Shown: positions 12,011 to 23,700 of the stretch, in pieces
Layout of the letters: the number at the start of each line of letters is the position of its first letter
How positions within the stretch are numbered: position 1 is the stretch's first letter
Assembly: GCA_032718475.1 (NCBI GenBank)
Contig: JAUCBJ010007902.1
Coordinates: 1 to 45,196 of the forward strand
DNA from: Nemertoderma westbladi
Taxonomy: Eukaryota > Xenacoelomorpha > Nemertodermatida > Nemertodermatidae
Length of the DNA stretch: 45,196 nt
Direction of reading: 5' to 3'
Program-made: the position numbers and the translations under genes
The notes under the pieces: generated by a model
The model's database searches: none
The model's input: only the letters and a program-made list of their open reading frames with translations
Told to the model about the DNA's origin: nothing

Positions 12011-12024
12011 TTTAGCGAAATTCA
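12011..12024 (+). repeat. 14-bp inverted repeat, left arm
   Basis: TTTAGCGAAATTCA lies three bases before the first 31-bp repeat. Its exact reverse complement is at 14256-14269, about 95 bases beyond the last repeat. It may be the end of a non-autonomous element carrying the minisatellite inside. No convincing target-site duplication flanks the arms. Confidence 0.5.
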
Positions 12025-12026
12025 AC

Positions 12027-12298
12027 TATTCTGACTGAGTGGTTGAGTTTGGTTGAGTATTCTTACTGAGTGGTTGAGTTTGGTTGAGTATTCTGACTGA
12101 GTGGTTGAGTTTGGTTGAGTATTCTGATTGAGTGGTTGAGTTTGGTTGAGTATTCTGACTGAGTGGTTGAGTTTGGTTGAGTATTCTGACTGAGTGGTTG
12201 AGTTTGGTTGAGTATTCTGACTGAGTGGTTAAGTTTGGTTGAGTATTCTGACTGAGTGGTTGAGTTTGGTTGAGTATTCTGACTGAGTGGTTGAGTTT
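12027..12298 (+). repeat. 31-bp minisatellite, left part (about 9 copies)
   Basis: Unit ATTCTGACTGAGTGGTTGAG plus TTTGGTTGAGT. Rare variants are ATTCTTACTG, ATTCTGATTG and TGGTTAAG. It is interrupted at 12298 by a retrotransposon and resumes at 13721. The 31-bp period cycles through three frames, giving Gln/Thr/Asn-rich spurious ORFs on the minus strand. Confidence 0.95.
12289..12298 (+). repeat. Target-site duplication, left copy
   Basis: GGTTGAGTTT immediately precedes the LINE fragment. The same ten bases follow its 3' tail at 13721-13730. Removing the insert plus one copy restores a regular 31-bp repeat unit. The array itself contains this decamer, so the support is the restored register, not the match alone. 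Confidence 0.75.
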
Positions 12299-13720
12299 AC
12301 AGACCATTATACAGCTAAACAGACCATTATTGAATGTTTGCAACCGGATGTTAAAAGGGGAAAAGCCACCACCAATTTGGACTAAAGGTCAACTAAAGCC
12401 TCTCCCCAAGAAAGGAGACCTCGGCATACCAACAAACTATCGTGGGATCTGTCTGCTTGTGGTAGCTGCCAAAATATACAATAAAATGATTCTATATAGG
12501 ATTAGGCCTCACATAGAGAAACTACTGCGTAAGAGCCAAAACGGATTTCGACCAAGTAGATCAACAATAGCTCAGATACTTGCACTACGGAGACTGATTG
12601 AAGGAATTAAGTCAAAGAATCTCCCCGCAGTCATGACTTTTGTGGACTTCAAGAAAGCATTCGACTCCATCCATAGAGGTAAAATGCTTGAAATCCTAAG
12701 AGCTTATGGAATACCAGAAGTAATTGTTGCTGGCATTGGATTGTTATATTGTGACACAGAAGCGCAGGTACTCTCACCATATGATGAAACTGAGTTTTTC
12801 TCAATCCTGGCTGGCGTACTGCAAGGTGACACATTAGTACCATTACTATTTGTAATTGTGCTGGATTACGCAATGAGGACGGCCACAAAGGGTGAAGATC
12901 TGGGATTCACACTTCAAGAACGCAGAAGTAGTAGATATCCGGCAACTACAGTCACAGACACCGACTTTGCGGATGACATCGCCCTGCTCTCTAATACGCT
13001 AGCAGATGCACAGCTTCTACTAAATAAAGTGGAGAGGGCTGCTAAGGAGGTTGGATTGCATATAAATGCTACCAAGACCGAATTCATGACCTTTAATGTT
13101 GATGGATACTTGACAACCATTGATAATAATCAACTAAGGAAGGTCGATGACTTCCAGTACCTTGGATCATGGATAGAGAGTAGCAAAAAGGACATAGAAG
13201 TTAGGAAAGCAAAGGCTTGGGTAGCTCTATCAAAAATGGATACCATCTGGAAATCAGATCTCTCCAGGCACCTGAAGACTAAGTTCTTTCGAGCCACAGT
13301 GGAAAGTGTATTTTTATATGGGGGTGAGACCTGGACACTGACTAAATCACTTGAACAACGAATTGATGATTGCTACACAAGACTACTAAGGGCAGCCCTA
13401 AACATCAGCTGGAGACAACACATGACAAACGCCGAGCTTTATGGTACAATACCACCTGTATCAACCACCCTCCGTGAACGCAGATTAAGATTCAGTGGGC
13501 ACTGCTGGCGAAGTAAAGACGAGGTCATACCAGATCTACTTCTCTGGCAACCAACTCATGGAAAGCGTAGTCGTGGACGACCGGCCATAACATATATAGA
13601 TCAACTTGAAAGGGATACTGAACTTGGGAGAAACGAAATTGCGACAACTATGGAGAATCGGGAAGCCTGGAAGGATCTCATTTCCACTGTCCGAGTTCGC
13701 TCGACCTAGTAGTAGTAGTA
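12299..13720 (+). mobile_element. 5'-truncated non-LTR retrotransposon (LINE) with intact RT/C-terminal frame
   Basis: Seen: one open frame from the junction to TAG at 13707-13709. It contains reverse transcriptase blocks LPKKGD...NYRGICLL, NGFRPSRST, the catalytic VDFKKAFD, LQGDTLVPLLFVIVLDYAM, FADD in TDTDFADDIALL, and the post-RT segment FQYLGSW, YGGETWTL, and a C-terminal GRPAITYIDQLERDT block. There is no endonuclease domain, so the 5' end is truncated, as usual for target-primed reverse transcription. The 3' end is a (TAG)n tail at 13707-13720; the first TAG is the stop codon, so there is almost no 3' UTR. The family resembles the widespread invertebrate 'endonuclease-reverse transcriptase' LINEs; the clade is not assigned. 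No stop or frameshift was seen, suggesting a young insertion. Confidence 0.92.
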
Positions 13721-14161
13721 GGTTGAGTTTAATTGAGTATTCTGACTGAGTGGTTGAGTTTGGTTGAGTATTCTGACTGAGTGGTTGAGTTTGGTTGAGT
13801 ATTCTGACTGAGTGGTTGAGTTTGATTGAGTATTCTTACTGAGTGGTTGAGTTTGGTAGAGTATTCTTACTGAGTGGTTGAGTTTGGTTGAGTATTCTTA
13901 CTGAGTGGTTGAGTTTGGTTCAGTATTCTTACTGAGTGGTTGAGTTTGGTTGAGTATTCTTACTGAGTGGTTGAGTTTGGTTGAGTATTCTTACTGAGTG
14001 GTTGAGTTTGGTTGAGTATTCTGACTGCGTGGTTGAGTTTGGTTGAGTATTCTGACTGAGTGGTTGAGTTTGGTTGAGTATTCTGACTGAGTGGTTGAGT
14101 TTGGTTGAGTATTCTGACTGAGTGGTTGAGTTTGGTTGAGTATTCTGACTGAGTGGTTGAG
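13721..14161 (+). repeat. 31-bp minisatellite, right part (about 14 copies)
   Basis: Continuation of the array at 12027-12298 after the LINE. It begins with the right target-site copy GGTTGAGTTT, then AATTGAGTATTCTG. Units near the insertion carry the ATTCTTACTG variant; later units return to ATTCTGACTG. Confidence 0.95.
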
Positions 14162-14255
14162 CTATAGAAGAGTTGGAAACATTTTTATTGGCACTCGCTT
14201 CGTTGGTGCTAGAATGCATACGACTGGAAAACTCAACACACCAGGACAGAATTCC

Positions 14256-14269
14256 TGAATTTCGCTAAA
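14256..14269 (-). repeat. 14-bp inverted repeat, right arm
   Basis: TGAATTTCGCTAAA is the exact reverse complement of 12011-12024. Between 14162 and 14255 lies non-repetitive sequence, and 14270-14395 to its right is also unique. Confidence 0.5.
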
Positions 14270-14395
14270 GAAAATGAGTGTGAGAGAATGTTTTCCGTTA
14301 CTTTTTTTACATCTTTCTATTTCGTCGTTATATTTATCCGCCATCCACTATGTGGTGAGATCAATAAAACCTTACACTTCGTATATTATCATAGT

Positions 14396-17300
14396 AGAAA
14401 TCATACTGCACCGGGTTAATAAATAATAGCCGGGTTGCTGGAAATCATACTGCACCGGGTTAATAAATAATCGCCGGGTTGCTGGAAATCATACTGCACC
14501 GGGGTAATAAATAATAGCCGGATTGTTGGAAATCATACTGCACCGGGGTAATAAATAATCGCCGGGTTGCTGGAAATCATACTACACCGGGTTAATAAAT
14601 AATCACCGGGTTGCTGGAAATCATACTGCACAGGGGTATTAAATAATAGCCGGGTTCGTGGAAATCATACTGCACCGGGTATATAAATAATCGCTGTGTT
14701 GCTGGAAATCATACTGCACCGGGGTAATAAATAATAGCCGGGTTGGTGGAAATCATACTGCACCGGGGTAATAAATAATAGCCGGGTTGCTGGAAATCAT
14801 ACTGCACCGGGTTAATAAATAATCGCCGGGTTGCTGGAAATCATACTGCACCGGGGTAATAAATAATAGCCGGGTTGGTGGAAATCATACTGCACCGGGT
14901 ATATAAATAATCGCCTTGTTGCTGGAAATCATACTGCACCGGGGTAATAAATAATAGCCGGGTTGGTGGAAATCATACTGCACCGGGGTAATAAATAATA
15001 GCCGGATTGTTGGAAATCATACTGCACCGGGGTAATAAATAATAGCCGGGTTGGTGGAAATCATACTGCACCGGGGTAATAAATAATAGCCGGGTTGCTG
15101 GAAATCATACTGCACCGGGTTAATAAATAATCGCCGGGTTGGTGGAAATCATACTGCACCGGCGTAATAAATAATAGCCGGGTTGGTGGAAATCATACTG
15201 CACCGGGGTATTAAATAATAGCCGGGTTGGTGGAAATCATACTGCACCGGGGTAATAAATAATAGCCGGGTTGCTGGAAATCATACTGCACCGGGGTAAT
15301 AAATAATAGCCGGGTTGCTGGAAATCATACTGCACCGGGGTAATAAATAATAGCCGGGTTGGTGGAAATCATACTACACCGGCGTAATAAATAATAGCCG
15401 GGTTGGTGGAAATCATACTGCACCGGGGTATTAAATAATAGCCGGGTTGGTGGAAATCATACTGCACCGGGGTAATAAATAATAGCCGGGTTGCTGGAAA
15501 TCATACTGCACCGGGGTAATAAATAATAGCCGGGTTGGTGGAAATCATACTGCACCGGCGTAATAAATAATAGCCGGGTTGCTGGAAATCATACTGCACC
15601 GGGGTATTAAATAATAGCCGGGTTGGTGGAAATCATACTGCACCGGGGTAATAAATAATAGCCGGGTTGCTGGAAATCATACTGCACCGGGTTAATAAAT
15701 AATCGCCGGGTTGCTGGAAATCATACTGCACCGGGGTAATAAATAATAGCCGGGTTGGTGGAAATCATACTGCACCGGGTATATAAATAATCGCCTTGTT
15801 GCTGGAAATCATACTGCACCGGGGTAATAAATAATAGCCGGGTTGGTGGAAATCATACTGCACCGGGGTAATAAATAATAGCCGGGTTGCTGGAAATCAT
15901 ACTGCACCGGGTTAATAAATAATCGCCGGGTTGGTGGAAATCATACTGCACCGGCGTAATAAATAATAGCCGGGTTGGTGGAAATCATACTGCACCGGGG
16001 TATTAAATAATAGCCGGGTTGGTGGAAATCATACTGCACCGGGGTAATAAATAATAGCCGGGTTGCTGGAAATCATACTGCACCGGGGTAATAAATAATA
16101 GCCGGGTTGCTGGAAATCATACTGCACCGGGGTAATAAATAATAGCCGGGTTGGTGGAAATCATACTGCACCGGCGTAATAAATAATAGCCGGGTTGGTG
16201 GAAATCATACTGCACCGGGGTATTAAATAATAGCCGGGTTGGTGGAAATCATACTGCACCGGGGTAATAAATAATAGCCGGGTTGCTGGAAATCATACTG
16301 CACCGGGTTAATAAATAATCGCCGGGTTGCTGGAAATCATACTGCACCGGCGTAATAAATAATAGCCGGGTTGGTGGAAATCATACTGCACCGGGGTATT
16401 AAATAATAGCCGGGTTGGTGGAAATCATACTGCACCGGGGTAATAAATAATAGCCGGGTTGCTGGAAATCATACTGCACCGGGTTAATAAATAATCGCCG
16501 GGTTGCTGGAAATCATACTGCACCGGGGTAATAAATAATAGCCGGGTTGGTGGAAATCATACTGCACCGGGTATATAAATAATCGCCTTGTTGCTGGAAA
16601 TCATACTGCACCGGGGTAATAAATAATAGCCGGGTTGGTGGAAATCATACTGCACCGGGGTAATAAATAATAGCCGGATTGTTGGAAATCATACTGCACC
16701 GGGGTAATAAATAATAGCCGGGTTGGTGGAAATCATACTGCACCGGGGTAATAAATAATAGCCGGGTTGCTGGAAATCATACTGCACCGGGTTAATAAAT
16801 AATCGCCGGGTTGGTGGAAATCATACTGCACCGGCGTAATAAATAATAGCCGGGTTGGTGGAAATCATACTGCACCGGGGTATTAAATAATAGCCGGGTT
16901 GGTGGAAATCATACTGCACCGGGGTAATAAATAATAGCCGGGTTGCTGGAAATCATACTGCACCGGGGTAATAAATAATAGCCGGGTTGGTGGAAATCAT
17001 ACTGCACCGGGGTAATAAATAATAGCCGGGTTGGTGGAAATCATACTGCACCGGGGTAATAAATAATAGCCGGGTTGCTGGAAATCATACTGCACCGGGT
17101 TAATAAATAATCGCCGGGTTGCTGGGAATCATACTGCACCGGGGTAATAAATAATAGCCGGATTGTTGGAAATCATACTGCACCGGGGTATTAAATAATA
17201 GCCGGGTTGGTGGAAATCATACTACACCGGGTTAATAAATAATCACCGGGTTGCTGGAAATCATACTGCACAGGGGTATTAAATAATAGCCGGGTTTCTG

Positions 17301-19178
17301 GAAATCATACTACACCGGGTTAATAAATAATCACCGGGTTGCTGGAAATCATACTGCACAGGGGTATTAAATAATAGCCGGGTTCGTGGAAATCATACTG
17401 CACCGGGGTAATAAATAATAGCCGGGTTGGTGGAAATCATACTGCACCGGGGTAATAAATAATAGCCGGGTTGGTGGAAATCATACTGCACCGGGGTAAT
17501 AAATAATAGCCGGGTTGCTGGAAATCATACTGCACCGGGTTAATAAATAATCGCCGGGTTGCTGGAAATCATACTGCACCGGGGTAATAAATAATAGCCG
17601 GGTTGCTGGAAATCATACTGCACCGGGGTAATAAATAATAGCCGGGTTGGTGGAAATCATACTACACCGGATTAATAAATAATCACCGGGTTGCTGGAAA
17701 TCATACTGCACAGGGGTATTAAATAATAGCCGGGTTCGTGGAAATCATACTGCACCGGGTATATAAATAATCGCCGTGTTGCTGGAAATCATACTGCACC
17801 GGGGTAATAAATAATAGCCGGGTTGGTGGAAATCATACTGCACCGGGGTAATAAATAATAGCCGGGTTGCTGGAAATCATACTGCACCGGGTTAATAAAT
17901 AATCGCCGGGTTGCTGGAAATCATACTGCACCGGGGTAATAAATAATAGCCGGATTGTTGGAAATCATACTGCACCGGGGTATTAAATAATAGCAGGGTT
18001 GGTGGAAATCATACTACACCGGGTTAATAAATAATCGCCGGGTTGCTGGAAATCATACTGCACAGGGGTATTAAATAATAGCCGGGTTCGTGGAAATCAT
18101 ACTGCACCGGGTATATAAATAATCGCCGTGTTGCTGGAAATCATACTGCACCGGGGTAATAAATAATAGCCGGGTTGGTGGAAATCATACTGCACCGGGG
18201 TAATAAATAATAGCCGGGTTGGTGGAAATCATACTACACCGGGTTAATAAATAATCGCCGGGTTGCTGGAAATCATACTGCACAGGGGTATTAAATAATA
18301 GCCGGGTTCGTGGAAATCATACTGCACCGGGTATATAAATAATCGCCTTGTTGCTGGAAATCATACTGCACCGGGGTAATAAATAATAGCCGGGTTGGTG
18401 GAAATCATACTGCACCGGGGTTTTAAATAATAGCCGGGTTCGTGGAAATCATACTACACCGGGTTAATAAATAATCGCCGGGTTGCTGGAAATCATACTG
18501 CACAGGGGTATTAAATAATAGCCGGGTTCGTGGAAATCATACTGCACCGGGTTTATAAATAATCACCTTGTTGCTGGAAATCATACTGCACCGGGGTAAT
18601 AAATAATAGCCGGGTTGGTGGAAATAATACTGCACCGGGGTAATAAATAATAGCCGGGTTGGTGGAAATCATACTGCACCGGGGTAATAAATAATAGCCG
18701 GGTTCGTGGAAATCATACTGCACCGGGGTAATAAACAATAGCCGGGTTGGTGGAAATCATACTGCACCGGGTTTATAAATAATCGCCTTGTTGCTGGAAA
18801 TCATACTGCACCGGGGTAATAAATAATAGCCGGGTTCGTGGAAATCATACTACACCGGGTTAATAAATAATCGCCGGGTTGCTGGAAATCATACTGCACC
18901 GGGGTAATAAATAATAGCCGGGTTGGTGGAAATCATACTGCACCGGGGTTTTAAATAATAGCCGGGTTCGTGGAAATCATACTGCACCGGGGTAATAAAC
19001 AATAGCCGGGTTCGTTGAAATCATACTACACCGGGGAAATAATTAATCGCCGGGTTGGTGGAAATCATACTGCACCGGGTTAATAAATAATCGCCGGGTT
19101 GCTGGAAATCATACTGCACCGGGGTAATAGTTAATCGCCGGGTTGGTGGAAATCATACTGCACCGGGGTAATAAATAA
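14396..19178 (+). repeat. 44-bp satellite array, about 109 copies
   Basis: Unit GGAAATCATACTGCACCGG, then GGTAATAAATAATAGCC, then GGGTTGGT. Diagnostic variants include GGTTAATAAATAATCGCC, GGTATATAAATAATCGCCTTG, GGATTGTTGG, ACTACACC and CACAGGGGTATT. They recur in a fixed order, showing higher-order units: the GTATAT/CCTTG variant at 14899, 15779 and 16571 is spaced 880 and 792 bases, i.e. 20 and 18 units. Degeneration (AATAATTAATCG, CAATAGCC) is concentrated at the right end after about 19.0 kb. No coding potential. Confidence 0.96.
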
Positions 19179-19270
19179 TGGCCGGTGATAAACAACCGCG
19201 ACCTCTATACTAACAGCAGAACTGTTGAACAGACCAATACCCGTTAATATCCTTCTGTCAACCTAATGAG
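19179..19270. other. Unique junction sequence
   Basis: Short non-repetitive stretch between the end of the 44-bp array and the first copy of the duplicated segment. No feature recognised. Confidence 0.5.
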
Positions 19271-21320
19271 CTCTCGCCTAACCAATAAGACACAAAGACT
19301 GCTCTACTGTTAAGTAAAGGGGATCAGGAGCGTGCTATTACTAAATTGTAAGGGTTGCTAAATACAGAACCGCTACTTACCGTTAGATGGCGCTAATCTG
19401 CCGTCCACTAATATATTTTACTAATTTTACACAACTCCTGCAAAATCGCTTGTTCCTTTCTCTACCGATCGCTCGATAGAGAGCTAACTGTTCGAATCTA
19501 TGAGCCACGCGGGAATAACCAAAACAATAAACCCGAGTCGGCTCCCTAAGCTTACTTAAGACGAGTGCGAGAGGCCTTGCACTCAGAGTATTCTTACGCC
19601 TAATTTTATCACTATTAAAGCACGCTATTACCTACGTCTTTCTAATCGCGAATACTGGAGGTTCCCTAACGTAATGTGTGAATGCGAGAATATTTAAAAT
19701 ATCAAAATGGTACAGTATCTGTTTCTACGTGGGTAATACCACCCGAGTCTAAAACTGCCCGCGACTGGCTTTAGGCCAGCAAAATTACTAGCGTATCGTG
19801 CGTACCGAATAGTGCGTTCTAGCTGATTGCCCGCTAATGCAAATAACCGCTCAGCGTGAATAGTTTACAGTACACTAATTATTACCTTAGCTACTCTCCG
19901 CTATGCTGCGTACTAATTCTTAATTTTTACTAATTAGTTACAGTCACAAATATTTAACAGCGTACTAATTACTAAGAGTTCCAGAATACGTAATTCTAAT
20001 TTATCACGCAACAGGTTTCGCTAGTAATAGCCTAATTTGCCGTATTACTTTGACCTAATCAATAACTAATTATTGTAACTAAGAAATAGAAATCAATCAA
20101 AGGAAAAGAGCGCCTATCTAAGCATTCGTAATCTTAGGCACACTTCAATAACACACCAATCAGCGTTAGAAATCACAGTTTACAATTATGCAATTCACTA
20201 CTCGTACTCCACACTCAACGTTGTAATACGCGCAGGCCTCTCCCGGGTACATCTAGGATTCCTAACTAACCCAATTCCTGCCCCCCTAATACTAAATAGA
20301 GACAAAACCTGGATCATCAGCCCCCTAGATACTGTTCCGGCGATCGGTCTGCGTGCCGCAGTGCAAGTTACCCGCCCGCAACGGTGACTCTGGCCAGCGT
20401 TGCCCGCTTTGAATCCTCCGCTCTCTCCTAGTCGCTCAACCCCCCGATGCGCCCACCGCCCACTGGCACCTTAGCCCTCCATGATGCTAATAGCTACCGT
20501 AGCGGCGCATGCAAATCACAAAGTCTGACAGTCTCAGGAATCCCTTAGGATTATTGCGCAGAAAAGAATCACATAGAACCATTAATCAAAAGGTAGAAAT
20601 CATAGTTCAGTTGTAATTAGCAGTAATCGAAGGAATTAATTGAGAAACACAATCAAAGATAATCGCACTAGCAAAGCATTTCAAGAAATTAATCAAATTT
20701 AGTAAATTGCAGAAAATACGCTAAAAATTGAATAGAGACAGCTCAGCAAGTACAAGGTGATAGCAGATCATGTGAGGTGATCATGTGAACAGTAACAGAT
20801 TGGGCTCTACCGGCACACCGCCAATTTATAGGTGATCCGATGGGTGATGCAATAGGGTGACTCAATCGCTCTCCTATTGGCTCTCCAGTCCATGCTAGCA
20901 TTAAACCAACCTGGAAGCAGTTAATCCAATAAGGAGACCGGATTGTAGCCCTATGCCCTCAAATTATTACCATATATGGTAATGGATCACGTCTCTGGCT
21001 GCTGAATGGCCAGGACAGCGTCCCTATATGCTAGCCCTATCAAACTAATATCAGCAAGCACAGAATCCAGGGTCCGAATAAACTTGCTACCCTGGGACTA
21101 TCTACATATCCTAATACAAAATTACGTAGGTAGGGCTACATACTATACAAAATGAATGGATGCAAAATATATGGGCGTTTTAACTTCCTTACCTAAATAC
21201 CACTGCGTTATTATGCCTTATCTAAAATATCATGCTGCACAACGGACTAATATTACATACAGTATAACGGACTAATATTGCATACTGCATGATGACTAAT
21301 ATTCATGCAATATTGTTAGA
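19270..21320. repeat. Non-coding segmental repeat, copy A (about 2.05 kb)
   Basis: Aligns by eye along its whole length with 21535-23700 in the same orientation. Shared landmarks are CTAACCAATAA/GACACAAA at the left, GATGGCGCTAATCTGCCGTCC, CGATAGAGAGCTAACTGTTC, GGCTTTAGGCCAGCAA, ACCTGGATCATCAGCCCC, GCTACCGTAGCGGC followed by ATGCAAATCACAAA, CAACCTGGAAGCAGTTAA, and GTAGGGCTACATACTATAC. It ends in short repeats around CGGACTAATAT. Between landmarks the copies differ by many substitutions and small indels, so the duplication is old. No ORF or known element protein. It may be a non-autonomous repeat or a transcribed non-coding unit. Confidence 0.8.
20823..20880 (-). promoter_or_regulatory. Possible minus-strand CCAAT/TATA promoter in repeat copy A
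   Basis: On the minus strand CCAAT (20876-20880) is followed about 45 bases later by TATAAATT (20823-20830). The same pair occurs at the matching place in copy B, although sequence downstream of the TATA box is poorly conserved. Motif evidence only. Confidence 0.25.
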
Positions 21321-21445
21321 TGTCGGTATTGTACATCGATTAATATTAAGTTGTAGGATATTTAGTGTTGTCTTTCACCTATTAGTGTTAATTTTTAACC
21401 TTGGTGATTTTCTCCCTCTATTAATAATTGTATAATATATGAGGT

Positions 21446-21447
<2 letters not shown>

Positions 21448-21479
<32 letters not shown>
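21448..21479 (+). repeat. (TAA)n microsatellite
   Basis: About ten uninterrupted TAA triplets in the spacer between the two copies of the 2-kb segment. Confidence 0.95.
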
Positions 21480-21480
<1 letters not shown>

Positions 21481-21534
21481 CTACTGTACGCAGTACAGCA
21501 AAACAAAACGTCCTTTACTGTTAAACGAACTACC

Positions 21535-23700
21535 CCAGCCTAACCAATAAAGACACAAAACTGCTCTATTTACTAGACGGGGCAATCAGGAGCGTATAAT
21601 TACTAATGTAGGGTTGCAGGTACAGAAAACCACTACTTACCATTGGATGGCGCTAATCTGCCGTCCGCTAATATATTTTACTAAATTTCTACGGCTCCTA
21701 CTAAATTCTCGTTCCTTTCTCTACCAATTACTCGATAGAGAGCTAACTGTTCGAATATATGAGCCACGCTGGAATAACCAAAACAATAAACCCGAATCGG
21801 CTCCCTAAGCTGACTTAAAACGAGTGTGAGAGATTTGACACTCAGAGTATATTCTATAGCCTAATCTTACTGTAAAATTGCGCTTACAACTACGTCCTTT
21901 CTAATCGCATCTAATCGCAATACTGGGGTTCCCTAACGGAATGTGTGAATGTGAGAATATTTAAATAATCAAAAATCGGTACAGTAATTATTTCGGGACT
22001 CAAACTTATCTGCGGCTGGCTTTAGGCCAGCAATTTACTGATGCGCGTTGCGTACTGTATACTACGATGTGAATTTTGTCCGCTAATTCAAATAACCGCC
22101 CAGCGTGAATAGTGTACGGTACTCTAAAATTATTACCTTAACTACCCTCCGCTATGCAGCGTACAAATTCTTAATTTTACTAATTAATTACAGTCACAAA
22201 TATGTAACGGCGTACTAATTACTAAGTATTCCAGAGTGCGTAATTCTAAATTATTACGCAACGGGTCACACTAGCAACAGCCTAAAATACCGTATTATTT
22301 TCGACCTAATCAGAAATTAATTACAGTAAACTAAGAAATAGAAATCAATCAAAGGGAAAAGAGCGTCTATCCAAGCATTCGTGATTTATTAGGCACACTT
22401 TAGTGATACACCAATCAGCATAACAATCCATAGTTTATACTTACCAATTTAATTCTTAATGCACAATTCACAATCAGCAGTCAAACAACAATCGCAATCT
22501 ACAGTTGAGCTAGCAATTCACAACTCGCAATTCGCAACGTAAAGGACGCAGATCTCTCCCAGCTACGTCTAGGCTTCCTAACTAACCCAATTCCTGCCCC
22601 CCTAATACTACAAAAATAGAGACAAAACCTGGATCATCAGCCCCTAATTACTGCACCGGCGTACCTGATCCACTCTACGCTTCAAACTTGCGCGCGCAAT
22701 AGTAATCCCCCCAATGTTGCTTGTCTTTGAATCCTCCGCACTCCCGTCGTCGCTAACCCCCCAATGCGCCCGCCGCGCTTACCGGTACCCTAGCCCTCCA
22801 TCAGAATGAGTAGCTACCGTAGCGGCACATGCAAATCACAAAAGTCTGACAGTCTAAGAAATCCCGTAGGATTATTGTCGAAAGGAATCACATAGAACCA
22901 TTTACTAAGGGGTAGAAATCATAGTTCCAATTTGTAATTAACAGCGATCATTGAGATTGATTGAGAAACACAAATAAGAATCAAACAGAAATTGCAAATT
23001 AACGAATCATTGCAAGAAAATCAAAAGGGCAGTAATTTACACAGAAAAACTAAGCATCGAATAATAGTTGAAGGTGAGCTGTGTGGGGTGTGGTGGATGA
23101 CTAAGGATGTGTGTAAGTGGAATGTAGAATTGAGATAGGTAACAATGGAAGTAGGCCAATTTATAGGTGATTTGAGAAGGGTGATGCAATCGATCTCTCA
23201 TTGGCTCCCCAAACCGAGCTAACATTAGACCAACCTGGAAGCAGTTAAGCCAATAAGAGAGCCGGATTGTGAACCTATTGTTCCCTGAAATCGTAAATTG
23301 CCACCATAAAAGGTAATTTTCCCGATGCTTAATTTGGCGGTACTAATAATATCATGCACAAATATAAATTTAGCGCAATTATAGAGAAATTAAAACCAGT
23401 AGCTAGCCTCATCAAGGCTAATAACGGCAAGCCCATATCCAGGGTCCAACAAGGAACTATCTACTTATATCCTATTACAAAACTACATAGGTAGGGCTAC
23501 ATACTATACAAAATGGATGAGTTCAAAATATATGGGCGTTTCAATTTCCTTATCTAAATATCATTGCTCGTTATGCCTTATCTAAATAATTATACTGCAT
23601 CACGGACTAATATATGATACTATATAATGGACTAATATATTATACTGTATAATGGACTAACATATTATACTGTATAACGGACTAATGTATTACATAATGT
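21535..23700. repeat. Non-coding segmental repeat, copy B (about 2.17 kb)
   Basis: Second, same-orientation copy of 19270-21320, offset about 2.26 kb; see that entry for landmarks. Its right end has a clearer 25-bp tandem repeat (GGACTAATATATTATACTG then TATAAT, about three copies, 23605-23690) that copy A shows only in degenerate form. The small open frame at 21614-21808 crosses conserved non-coding landmarks and is not kept intact in copy A, so it is not called. Confidence 0.8.
23158..23204 (-). promoter_or_regulatory. Possible minus-strand CCAAT/TATA promoter in repeat copy B
   Basis: Minus strand CCAAT (23200-23204) precedes TATAAATTGG (about 23156-23165) by about 35 bases, at the position matching copy A. 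Conservation in two diverged copies is the only support. Confidence 0.25.

Noticed and set aside
12026-12343. Minus-strand Gln/Thr/Asn-rich ORF (and the similar one at 13929-14219)
   Set aside because: Three-frame reading of the 31-bp repeat; the period makes a 31-residue pseudo-repeat.
293-19178. CRISPR-like arrays (24-44 bp periodic repeats)
   Set aside because: There are no unique spacers; whole units repeat head to tail, no cas-like genes occur, and the flanking genes are animal.
21614-21808. 64-codon ORF in repeat copy B
   Set aside because: The same region of copy A differs by indels that break the frame, so there is no sign of protein-level conservation.
19270-23700. The two 2-kb copies as LTRs of a retrotransposon
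   Set aside because: Only about 200 bases lie between them, with no primer-binding site, gag or pol and no clear TG..CA ends. A tandem duplication fits better, though a solo or nested LTR origin is not excluded.
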